DNA of 64,000 nt from Emcibacter nanhaiensis (GTDB lineage Bacteria > Pseudomonadota > Alphaproteobacteria > Sphingomonadales > Emcibacteraceae): positions 565,501 to 629,500 of the forward strand of contig NZ_VFIY01000005.1 in assembly GCF_006385175.1 (NCBI RefSeq). The letters are read 5' to 3'. Positions 55,155 to 62,653 of the stretch are shown here, in pieces. How positions within the stretch are numbered: the stretch's first letter is position 1; the number at the start of each line of letters is the position of its first letter. The position numbers and the translations under genes were made by a program. Under the pieces are notes generated by a model. That model saw only the letters and a program-made list of their open reading frames with translations. It ran no database searches and had not been told where the DNA came from.

Positions 55155-55183
55155 AAAAAGGCCCCCGGAAACCGGAGGCCTTT
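55155..55183 (-). terminator. Intrinsic terminator of the PEP-CTERM gene
   Basis: Minus strand: AAAGGCCTCCGG and CCGGGGGCCTTT pair around TTT (one mismatch) and are followed by five T. Confidence 0.82.
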
Positions 55184-55204
55184 GATCAGATATAGTTTTC
55201 TTGC

Positions 55205-55891
55205 TTAGCTGCGGCGACGACGGGCCAGGCCGAAACCGGCGAGGCCAAGACCGAGCAGGCCGAGGGCGGCAGGTGCCGGCGTTTCCACCACCTCACCAGT
55301 AACAAGCGTCAGGTAGGCCGCAGGCGTTATGCCGGAGGAAGAAAAGATGCTTTCCTCGTCGGTGCGATCGGAGAGCGTGGTCAGCATGCCGCCGATGGCG
55401 AAATTTCCACCAATTGCCGCGTTGATGTCGGCAATTGCGTCCAGGGTGAGGCTGACAGTGAATTCGACCATGTTACTGAATTGGGATGCTGCATATTCAT
55501 AGGAACCATAGACGTCCCCGTCACCCAAGTCGTCAAAAATGCCGGTCAGGCCGCTGCCGCCGGCAACCAGGGCGGCAATGTCACCTTCAAAGCTGTTGAG
55601 CTGCAATGTTTCGGAAGAATCCGCGCTGTAGTAACTGCCGTTGGCATAGAAGGTGATGGTGGCGCTTGTCACGGTTCCGCTGACAGAGGACAGATCAAAG
55701 GCATACCAGCTGCGATATTCTTCTTCGCCGCAGCAGCGACCGGTGATGGTGTTGTCATTGCTGGCATTATGGTTGCCGTTATTATCGTACCAGCCGTTGT
55801 CAAAGGTGTTGACATCAACAGCGGCAGCAGACGCTGTGCCTGCAAAACCAACTGTTACGAGGGCGGCGGCAATCGCCAAGGATCTAAGCAT
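55205..55891 (-). CDS. PEP-CTERM sorting domain protein
   Basis: A 228-residue exported protein. Signal peptide about 1-23 (MLRSLAIAAALVTVGFAG and ending ASAA); a C-terminal sorting signal TPAPAALGLLGLGLAGFG then LARRRRS, the tripartite motif/helix/Arg-rich plan of PEP-CTERM. The mature part has two Cys (GRCCGEEE) and is rich in Asn, Asp, Ser and Gly. The protein would be processed by an exosortase and anchored or released at the surface, possibly in extracellular polysaccharide. ATG 55891 with AAGGAAGGG upstream. No exosortase gene is in the window. Confidence 0.9.
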   Translation of the reverse strand: MLRSLAIAAALVTVGFAGTASAAAVDVNTFDNGWYDNNGNHNASNDNTITGRCCGEEEYRSWYAFDLSSVSGTVTSATITFYANGSYYSADSSETLQLNSFEGDIAALVAGGSGLTGIFDDLGDGDVYGSYEYAASQFSNMVEFTVSLTLDAIADINAAIGGNFAIGGMLTTLSDRTDEESIFSSSGITPAAYLTLVTGEVVETPAPAALGLLGLGLAGFGLARRRRS

Positions 55892-56100
55892 TTTATTCCC
55901 CTTCCTTCGAATATAATTATTGAAAATAGATTAATTGAAAAACATTAAGCAAGTAGTATGCCAGATGTAATTCTGCAGGTTTTACAATGGCTTGTTTGGA
56001 GAAGGGAGAATTAAAATGGCCAAAAAGTGTAAAATATCCCGACTCTTTGTCGAACAATTTTACACTAGAAAAAATATCAAATAATACAACCTGTTAGAAG

Positions 56101-56130
56101 AAAAGCCCCCGGAATCCGGAGGCTTTTTTG
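56101..56130 (-). terminator. Hairpin downstream of ppa
   Basis: AAAAGCCCCCGG, AAT and CCGGAGGCTTTTTT form a near-perfect hairpin with T/A tracts on both sides, thus active on either strand; here it serves ppa (minus). Confidence 0.82.
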
Positions 56131-56151
56131 AAAAATCGATTCAGCACAGGA

Positions 56152-56697
56152 TCAGGCTTCGGTTTCTTCCTGTTTCGCCCGCTCGATGCCGTTGAGGATC
56201 ATCTGTTTGGCTTTTTCCGGGCCTTCCCAGCCGGTGACCTTGACCCATTTGCCGGCTTCCAGGTCCTTGTAATGTTCAAAGAAGTGCTGGATGCGCTGCA
56301 GCAGCAGTTCCGGCAGGTCGGTGTAGGTATTGACGTTCTTGTAGGTCGGGTCGGTTTTCACATCCGGCACGGCCAGGATTTTCTCGTCGCCGCCGGCCTC
56401 GTCTTCCATCAGCAGTACGCCGATCGGGCGGGCGCGGATCACGCAACCGGGCACCAGTGGTTCGTCCACCACCACCATCACATCACAGGGGTCGCCGTCC
56501 TCGGACAGGGTGTGCGGCATATAGCCGTAGTTGGTGGGGTAGCGCATCGGGGTATGCAGGATCCGGTCCACCAGGATAGCGCCGGAGCGCTTGTGCATTT
56601 CATATTTCACCGCGGCGCCGCCGGCGGGAACTTCGATAATCACATTGATTTCTTCGGGGGGGTTAAGACCGGCGCTGATCAAGTGTACTTGTGGCAT
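56152..56697 (-). CDS. ppa: Inorganic pyrophosphatase (soluble, family I)
   Basis: A 181-residue soluble pyrophosphatase. Family I hallmark EDGDPCDVMVV (acidic Mg2+ ligands), ALLVDRIL-like stretch VDRILHTPMRYPTNYGYMPH and a C-terminal KVTGWEGPEKA. It hydrolyses pyrophosphate from biosynthesis in the cytoplasm. ATG 56697 with AGGTG six bases upstream; GTG 56706 is an alternative. Divergent from the membrane pyrophosphatase gene. Confidence 0.96.
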   Translation of the reverse strand: MPQVHLISAGLNPPEEINVIIEVPAGGAAVKYEMHKRSGAILVDRILHTPMRYPTNYGYMPHTLSEDGDPCDVMVVVDEPLVPGCVIRARPIGVLLMEDEAGGDEKILAVPDVKTDPTYKNVNTYTDLPELLLQRIQHFFEHYKDLEAGKWVKVTGWEGPEKAKQMILNGIERAKQEETEA

Positions 56698-56903
56698 AAA
56701 ATTCACCTGTTTGGTTGGGGATTGGAGTTTTTGACTCTATTGCGCCGCAATATACCCAAATTCCAGGCTTTGTCAGCATGAATCTTGCCAAGCTTCCGGA
56801 GATGATTTAACGTTTTTTCGGGTTCTCGGGAGAAGGGCCCGAAATAAAGACAAATAAATTTAAATATAGGTTGCTTGTAACTGAATTAATCTGAGGAGTG
56901 AAT

Positions 56904-58889
56904 ATGGCGGATTTAGCTTTATATCCACCGGCGCTGGGCATTCTTGGCCTGGTTGTTGCCTTTATCTTGTACCGCGTAGTCGTCAGCCACAAGGTTGATG
57001 ACGAGAAGGTTGCCAAAATCGGCGACCAGATCCACCTGGGGGCCATGGTCTTCATGAACAGGGAATATAAAATGCTGTTCCTGTTCAACATCGTGATCAT
57101 AATTCCGCTATATTATTTCCTGGGGACGGAAACCACCATTTCCTTTGTTGTCGGTACCGTATGCAGCGGCATTGCCGGCTACCTCGGCATGTTTTCCGCC
57201 ACCAAGGCCAACACCCGCACCACCACGGCGGCCCATAATGAAGGGGCGGCTGCGGCGCTGAAAGTGTCCTTCTACGGCGGCTCCATCATGGGCATGTGCG
57301 TGGCCTCGCTGGGCCTGCTGGGCATCGGCCTGCTGTATTATTTCTTTGGCGCCGAACATGCGGAAGCCATCCACGGCTTCGGTATGGGGGCTTCCACCGT
57401 GGCGCTGTTCTCCCGTGTGGGCGGCGGCATCTACACCAAGTCCGCCGATGTGGGCGCCGACCTGGTCGGTAAAGTCGAGGCCGGCATTCCGGAAGATGAC
57501 CCCCGCAACCCCGGCGTGATTGCCGATAACGTGGGCGACAATGTGGGTGACGTCGCCGGTATGGGCTCCGATATTTTCGAATCCTATTGCGGCTCCATGA
57601 TCGCCACCATCGCGCTGGCGGAGACCCTGGCGGTGGTTAACCGGGCAGAGCTGATGTCCCTGCCGCTGATGCTGGCCTCCACCGGCCTGATCTGTTCCAT
57701 CCTCGGCATTATCCTGGTCAAGATCATGTCCGGCGCTTCCCCGGAAAAGGCGCTGCGCACCGGCACTATCGGTGCTGCCGTACTGTTCATTGCCGCGGCT
57801 TATTTCGTGATCCAGTATTTCGGCATTGATGTGAGCAAATGGTATGCCATCATCTGCGGCGCCGTGGGCGGCATCATTATCGGCCTGGTGACGGAATATT
57901 ATACCGCCGGCAAGCCGGTGCGCCGGATCGCTGAATCCGGCCAGACCGGTACCGCCACCGTCATGATTACCGGCCTTGCGGTCGGCATGCAGTCCGTAGT
58001 GGTCCCGATCCTGTCGATCTGTGCCATCATCTTCCTGTCCACCCACTTTGCCGGCCTGTACGGGGTTGGCCTGGCCGCTGTCGCCATGCTGGCGACGGTA
58101 GGCATTACCATGGCCATCGACGCCTATGGTCCGGTGGCGGATAATGCCGGCGGCATCGCCGAAATGGCCGGCCTCGGCAAGGAAACCCGCGACATCACTG
58201 ACAGCCTTGATGAACTGGGCAACACCACGGCCGCCATCGGCAAGGGCTTTGCCATCGGCGCCGCGGCGCTCGCCGCGCTCAGCATCATCACCGCGTTTGT
58301 CGCCACCGTGTCGCAGCATGTGCCGGACTTCAACCTGGAACTGAATAATCCCAGGGTCCTGGTCGGCATCTTCATCGGCGGCACGCTGCCGTTCCTGATC
58401 GCCTCCATCACCATGACCGCGGTGGGCGATGCGGCCATGGAAATGATCGTCGAGATCCGCCGCCAGTTCAAGGAAATCCCCGGCCTGCTGGAAGGCAATG
58501 CCGATCCGGATACCGAGAAATGCGTCGATATCGCCACCACGGCGGCGCTCAAGAAGATGATCCTGCCCGGCGCCATTGCCGTGATCACCCCGGTGCTGGT
58601 CGGCACCCTGCTCGGCGCGGAAAGCCTGGGCGGCATGCTCGGCGGTGCGCTGCTCGGTTGTGTGCTCCTGGCCCTGATGATGGCCAATGCGGGCGGCGCC
58701 TGGGATAACGCCAAGAAATATATCGAAAAAGGCAACCTCGGCGGCAAGGGCTCTGACGTCCATGCCTCTGCGGTGGTCGGCGATACCGTGGGCGATCCCT
58801 TCAAGGATACCTCCGGGCCCAGCATGAACATCCTGATCAACGTGATGGCGCTGGTGTCGCTGGTGATTGCCCCGCTGCTCACTCACTAA
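56904..58889 (+). CDS. hppA: Membrane-bound proton/sodium-translocating pyrophosphatase
   Basis: A 661-residue integral membrane protein with about 15-16 helices. PPi-binding loop: [20 protein letters not shown] and [20 protein letters not shown]. The ion-selectivity region is [13 protein letters not shown], with Ala where K+-independent enzymes have Lys; see findings. It couples PPi hydrolysis to H+ (or Na+) export. ATG 56904 is preceded by GAGGAG. Confidence 0.96.
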   Translation: MADLALYPPALGILGLVVAFILYRVVVSHKVDDEKVAKIGDQIHLGAMVFMNREYKMLFLFNIVIIIPLYYFLGTETTISFVVGTVCSGIAGYLGMFSATKANTRTTTAAHNEGAAAALKVSFYGGSIMGMCVASLGLLGIGLLYYFFGAEHAEAIHGFGMGASTVALFSRVGGGIYTKSADVGADLVGKVEAGIPEDDPRNPGVIADNVGDNVGDVAGMGSDIFESYCGSMIATIALAETLAVVNRAELMSLPLMLASTGLICSILGIILVKIMSGASPEKALRTGTIGAAVLFIAAAYFVIQYFGIDVSKWYAIICGAVGGIIIGLVTEYYTAGKPVRRIAESGQTGTATVMITGLAVGMQSVVVPILSICAIIFLSTHFAGLYGVGLAAVAMLATVGITMAIDAYGPVADNAGGIAEMAGLGKETRDITDSLDELGNTTAAIGKGFAIGAAALAALSIITAFVATVSQHVPDFNLELNNPRVLVGIFIGGTLPFLIASITMTAVGDAAMEMIVEIRRQFKEIPGLLEGNADPDTEKCVDIATTAALKKMILPGAIAVITPVLVGTLLGAESLGGMLGGALLGCVLLALMMANAGGAWDNAKKYIEKGNLGGKGSDVHASAVVGDTVGDPFKDTSGPSMNILINVMALVSLVIAPLLTH

Positions 58890-58910
58890 GGCGGGAAAAC
58901 TCCAAAAGAG

Positions 58911-58940
58911 AAGCCCCTGCGGATTCCGCGGGGGCTTTTT
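58911..58940 (+). terminator. Intrinsic terminator of hppA
   Basis: AAGCCCCTGCGG, ATT, CCGCGGGGGCTTTTT: twelve pairs with one wobble, then five T. It sits 22 bases after the stop. Confidence 0.92.
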
Positions 58941-58961
58941 GCATTTCTATGGCACGTGGTC

Positions 58962-59879
58962 TCAGGAGACCCAGTGCATCAGGTCCCGGTCCACCAGTCT
59001 GGAGAGCTTTTCCACATCTTCCGCCAGCTCGCGCTTGAGCGCCTCGCGCAGGTCCTGGGGCAGGGGGTCGCGCTTGGGCTTGGCGGTATTCACTTCCTTG
59101 ATCTTGGCTTTCAGCGCGGTGCGGCTTTCCAGCGGCATGATCGCCTTGGCGATGGCCGACAGCCACGGCGGCGGGTTGCGCACGAACATATCCATGGCTT
59201 TCTTGCTGCGCATTTTCTTGTTGGGGTTCATGACCTCGAAACCGGCTTCAAAGTCGGGATCGATCTCCAGGAAGCGGCAGGTGTCCTGGTAGACGGCGCG
59301 GGTGTCTTTCTTCAGGTCATCGAAGAAGTTGATCTTGATCTGCTCGCGCGGGAATTCATCCATGAAGCGTTTGACCTGGTCGTGGAACTTGACGAAATCC
59401 CGGTAGCAGGTCACCAGCTGCCAGACATGGTCCGGCAGGCGCTTGCCCTGCAGGCGGTCCTCCTCGGCGGCCAGCGCTTCACGCAGGTCTTCCAGCGGCT
59501 CGTTGCCCTCGAATATATTCTGGGAATGGTGCGACGGAATCACTTCCAGCGGATTGCGCAGGTGGATCAGGATTTTGGCGTCCGGGGCGAAGGCCCGGAT
59601 GTTGCGGGCTGCTTCCCTGGAATAGAGGTAGAAAACCGAGGATTCGCCGACCACTTTCTGGTCTTCGGCCGGGGCGAAAATCCGGCAGTATCTTTCCCAC
59701 TGCCGCCCGGGCCGGCTGGCGTCCAGCAGGTCGGTGGCAAAATAATGGGGTTCCTTCACGGCCATAAAAACGTCGGGATGGCGCGCCAAGTAGGTATCCA
59801 TGGCGGTGGTGCCGCTTTTCGCCGCGCCGACCAGAAACAGGTTCGGTTTTCTTTTCATTATTATGTCAGTTTCAGTCAT
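58962..59879 (-). CDS. Sulfotransferase domain protein
   Basis: A 305-residue PAPS-dependent sulfotransferase. The 5'-phosphosulfate loop is LVGAAKSGTTAMDTYLARHP (residues 16-35), and the 3'-phosphate-binding segment is ILIHLRNPLEVIPSHH. The acceptor is unknown; possible targets are polysaccharides or lipids. ATG 59879 with GGAGGAAGAG upstream. Monocistronic, ending convergent with hppA. Confidence 0.9.
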   Translation of the reverse strand: MTETDIIMKRKPNLFLVGAAKSGTTAMDTYLARHPDVFMAVKEPHYFATDLLDASRPGRQWERYCRIFAPAEDQKVVGESSVFYLYSREAARNIRAFAPDAKILIHLRNPLEVIPSHHSQNIFEGNEPLEDLREALAAEEDRLQGKRLPDHVWQLVTCYRDFVKFHDQVKRFMDEFPREQIKINFFDDLKKDTRAVYQDTCRFLEIDPDFEAGFEVMNPNKKMRSKKAMDMFVRNPPPWLSAIAKAIMPLESRTALKAKIKEVNTAKPKRDPLPQDLREALKRELAEDVEKLSRLVDRDLMHWVS

Positions 59880-60221
59880 TCTCTTCCTCCGGAATTTGCC
59901 TGCAGGATAGGGCCGAGATGTTAAAAAAAAGAAAATCCTGAGCCTAAAAAACTTAGTCCGTTCATACCCTATTCCGCCGAAAACGTGAATAGGAAAGCGG
60001 CTCCACCGGAAAACTGCATATGCCGGTAATGCCGGGACGGGGAGGCGGGCATGAAATCCTCACAAAGACGGTACCGTTCCGGATTATTTTGCCTTAATAT
60101 GGCCCCATGGAAGAGGGACGATAATCTGCCGCCGGGGCCGGGACGTAAAAGACTGGTGACGTCCGGCCATCGGGCGGTGTGTGAGTGAAATGCTGAAGTC
60201 TGTTGGGGGCGATTTATTGCC
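59880..60221. other. Divergent intergenic region sulfotransferase-mipA
   Basis: About 340 bases containing both promoters. A 45-codon frame at 60051 has a GGGGAGG but codes a low-complexity peptide and is not accepted. No palindrome stands out. Confidence 0.45.
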
Positions 60222-61061
60222 ATGAGTTTAATCCGGGGAGCGATCCCGTCCATAATGTTCCTGCTTTTGACCGCCACCCTGCCGGAGGCCCGGGCGCAGG
60301 ATATGCCCGCGCCGGAAGCGGCCGGAGAACAGCATAAAACAGCGCTGGAGAAAAAGGACTGGCGTATCTTCGGCGGCGTCGGCACCGTCATTTCCCCAAA
60401 ATACCCGGGCAGCAAATCCTATAATTTCACCCCTATTCCCTTTGGCGAAATCCGCTACAAGGGCCGCTTTTTCCTCAATCCCTATTACGGCCTCGGCGCC
60501 AGATTTGCCCGTTTCGAACTGGGCGAGGGTCATGAACTCTCCCTGTCGACCTCGTTCCGCTATGCCTTCGGCAGCCGCGAGGAAGACGAGCGGGCCGATT
60601 TCGCCGGGCTCGGCGATGTGGACGGCTCGGTGGAATGGATGGTGTTCGGCGATTATCAGCTCGGCGATTTCAATGTGGGCATGGAATTTTCCCAGGGCCT
60701 CAACAGCTCCGGCCATGGCGGGCTCAGGGGGACGCTAAGCTTTGAATATGGCCGCAGGCTGTTCAAATTCTATGACGTGCAGGGCGGCCCCTTCATCACC
60801 TGGGCCGACAATAAATATACCCGGGCCTATTTCGGCGTCACTGAGGAGCAGGCCGCGGCCAGTTCGTTCGATCAATATGAGGCCGGAGCCGGGTTCCACA
60901 AGGCTGGTTTCAAGGTCAATGTCATCACCTTTTTCACCCCGCGGATCGGCGTTTATGTGCTGGGGCTTTACAGCCATTTGCTGAATGATGCCGCCCACAG
61001 CCCGCTGATTGAAACCCGGGATGAGGCTACGGTCCTGGCCGGGATTGCCTATAAATTCTAG
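60222..61061 (+). CDS. MipA/OmpV family outer-membrane protein
   Basis: A 279-residue outer-membrane protein with a signal peptide (about 1-25, ending EARAQ). Alternating strand pattern and motifs GGVGTVISPKYPGSKSYNFT, FFLNPYYGLGARF and terminal LAGIAYKF fit MipA/OmpV. MipA links peptidoglycan-synthesising and -hydrolysing enzymes in E. coli; in most members the role is unclear. ATG 60222. It is convergent with the RidA-like gene. Confidence 0.9.
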   Translation: MSLIRGAIPSIMFLLLTATLPEARAQDMPAPEAAGEQHKTALEKKDWRIFGGVGTVISPKYPGSKSYNFTPIPFGEIRYKGRFFLNPYYGLGARFARFELGEGHELSLSTSFRYAFGSREEDERADFAGLGDVDGSVEWMVFGDYQLGDFNVGMEFSQGLNSSGHGGLRGTLSFEYGRRLFKFYDVQGGPFITWADNKYTRAYFGVTEEQAAASSFDQYEAGAGFHKAGFKVNVITFFTPRIGVYVLGLYSHLLNDAAHSPLIETRDEATVLAGIAYKF

Positions 61062-61071
61062 CCAACAGCCC

Positions 61072-61506
61072 CTAATTTTTGGCGGCCAGGCACTCCACTT
61101 CCAGGGCCGCGCCGAGCGCCAACCCGTCCGCCCCCAGCGCCGAGCGGGCCGGAAGTTTTCCGGCGGGGAAATAGGTCACATAGACCTTGTTGAAGTCGCC
61201 CCACTGGCTCATGTCGTCCATGAACACGGTGCATTTGATCACTTTGTCCATGCTGCTGCCGTGTTTTTCCACCACCGCCTTGATATTGTCCATGGTCTGC
61301 CGTGCCTCGGCCGCCATGCCGCCCGCCACCAGCTTGCCGTCCGCCCCGGTGCCGATCTGGCCGGAAAGATACAAGACGCCGTTATACTCGACCGCCTCGG
61401 CAAAGGGCAGCGCCGGATTAGGATGTGGGTAATGAACCACCTCCGCCGCTACGGCGGGCAGGGTGAAGGCGGAGAGAAGGGCGGCGAGGGCGAGTGTGTT
61501 GCGCAT
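61072..61506 (-). CDS. Exported RidA family protein
   Basis: A 144-residue RidA/YjgF domain with a clear signal peptide MRNTLALAALLSAFTLPAVA (cleaved before AEVVHYP). Conserved pieces: YNGVLYLSGQIG, QTMDNIKAVVEKHGS, KCTVFMDDM and LPARSALGADGLALGA, including the Arg typical of deaminase-active members. Most RidA proteins are cytosolic, so a periplasmic one is unusual. ATG 61506, with AAGGGGATCC upstream. Confidence 0.88.
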   Translation of the reverse strand: MRNTLALAALLSAFTLPAVAAEVVHYPHPNPALPFAEAVEYNGVLYLSGQIGTGADGKLVAGGMAAEARQTMDNIKAVVEKHGSSMDKVIKCTVFMDDMSQWGDFNKVYVTYFPAGKLPARSALGADGLALGAALEVECLAAKN

Positions 61507-61674
61507 GAGGGATCCCCTTATTGATTTGGGGAAGGATAGCATGGCATTTATAAATAAGAGAGCCACTACTTTAATATTTTTGGCGGATAGCCAAATCTCT
61601 AAACGTGCAGCTTGTCAAAAATATTCGTGATTTTGTAACTTTTATGCGATAATACGATTGTATCGGAGAGAGTG

Positions 61675-62226
61675 ATGACAAGGTTTCCTTTTAATTGGGA
61701 AAAAAGTATTCAGGCTATAGATTATCTAGCAAGCCTGAAGCCGGGGATAACCCAATACTATATTGGCAAAATCATATTTTTTGCCGATAGAGAACATTTA
61801 TTGGATTATGGGAGACCAATCACAGGTGATAGGTTTGTGGCGATGGAACATGGCCCTGTGCCATCTACCATTCTAGATCTTCTAAAGACAGATTCAGGTT
61901 ATCCAGATGAAATCGTTGAAGAATTACATGATCGGATCGCTATAGAGCCTGAAGGAAATAAGTTGCATGTTTACACGAAAGGTGAGGATAAATTCTACAG
62001 CCTTTCTGGTAGCGATAAAGAGTATCTCGCTGAAGCTTTAGAAAAATACGGTTCTATGTCATTTGCTGAATTAAAGCGTTTATCTCATGAAGACCCAGCA
62101 TATGAGTCAGCTTGGGAAAAACCAGGTGCTAATAACGAAATGGATATTGAGCTTTGGTTTGCTGAATTGGCGGATCCTGAGAAAGCTAAGCAGCAATTTG
62201 TAGAAGCTGCCAAATGCACTGGTTAA
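61675..62226 (+). CDS. Panacea-domain (DUF4065) putative antitoxin
   Basis: A 183-residue protein with the Panacea/SocA-like domain: NWEKSIQAIDYLASLKPGIT, QYYIGKIIFFADREHLLDYG, RPITGDRFVAMEHGPVPSTI and FYSLSGSDKEYLAEALEKYG. This domain defines antitoxins that neutralise very diverse toxins. ATG 61675 follows GGAGAGAGTG. AT-rich codon use unlike neighbours implies recent transfer. It is followed after four bases by a small unknown gene, the likely toxin partner. Confidence 0.88.
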   Translation: MTRFPFNWEKSIQAIDYLASLKPGITQYYIGKIIFFADREHLLDYGRPITGDRFVAMEHGPVPSTILDLLKTDSGYPDEIVEELHDRIAIEPEGNKLHVYTKGEDKFYSLSGSDKEYLAEALEKYGSMSFAELKRLSHEDPAYESAWEKPGANNEMDIELWFAELADPEKAKQQFVEAAKCTG

Positions 62227-62230
62227 GTAA

Positions 62231-62596
62231 ATGCAAAAATGGGATGTGATACGTATATATTGCAATTTCCTCCCAAATCCACATGATAAATTCTGCATTT
62301 GTATCGACCCGGATCAGGGTTGGTTTATGTTTATCAATAGCGATCCACCACAATTTAGAAAAGCACGCAATCTTGCTATTGAGATATCGAGTTTTGAGGC
62401 CCTTTTTCTAAGTCATAACTCTTTTGTGGATACTACAAAGCTTCAAATTATTCCGATTGATTTAGTTAATAACGCCAATGCAGATCCGGGTAGGAATCAC
62501 GGGCAATTAACGCCCAATGTGAGACAGCGTATAATCGATGGCGTTGCGGCTCATGAAGTCATGATAGATGATCACAGAAATGCTGTTTTGGGCTAG
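62231..62596 (+). CDS. Unknown small protein, candidate toxin partner of Panacea
   Basis: A 121-residue protein four bases after the Panacea gene, lacking its own Shine-Dalgarno and so probably coupled. No signal or membrane helix. It starts MQKWDVIRIYCNFLPNPHDK and has beta-rich segments FCICIDPDQGWFMFINSD and LFLSHNSFVDTTKLQIIPID, a pattern that could be a MazF/PemK-like SH3 barrel, but this is a weak, by-eye resemblance. AT-rich like its neighbour. Function unproven. Confidence 0.7.
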   Translation: MQKWDVIRIYCNFLPNPHDKFCICIDPDQGWFMFINSDPPQFRKARNLAIEISSFEALFLSHNSFVDTTKLQIIPIDLVNNANADPGRNHGQLTPNVRQRIIDGVAAHEVMIDDHRNAVLG

Positions 62597-62620
62597 TAAG
62601 TAACTATTTGTCGTTATAAG

Positions 62621-62653
62621 AAAAAAGGGAGCCATCGGCTCCCTTTTCTTTTT
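62621..62653. terminator. Bidirectional terminator between Panacea pair and gcvPB
   Basis: AAAAAAGGGAGCC, ATC, GGCTCCCTTTTCTTTTT: seven-pair GC stem with A and T tracts. It serves both the plus-strand pair and gcvPB (minus), whose stop lies within its edge. Confidence 0.9.

Noticed and set aside
57108-58886. 592-codon open frame antisense to the membrane pyrophosphatase
   Set aside because: Shadow of a strongly biased gene; His/Asp/Gly-rich product without recognisable domain.
60051-60188. 45-codon frame with GGGGAGG upstream in the sulfotransferase-mipA gap
   Set aside because: Basic, low-complexity product rich in Arg and Pro and no second line of evidence; likely chance.
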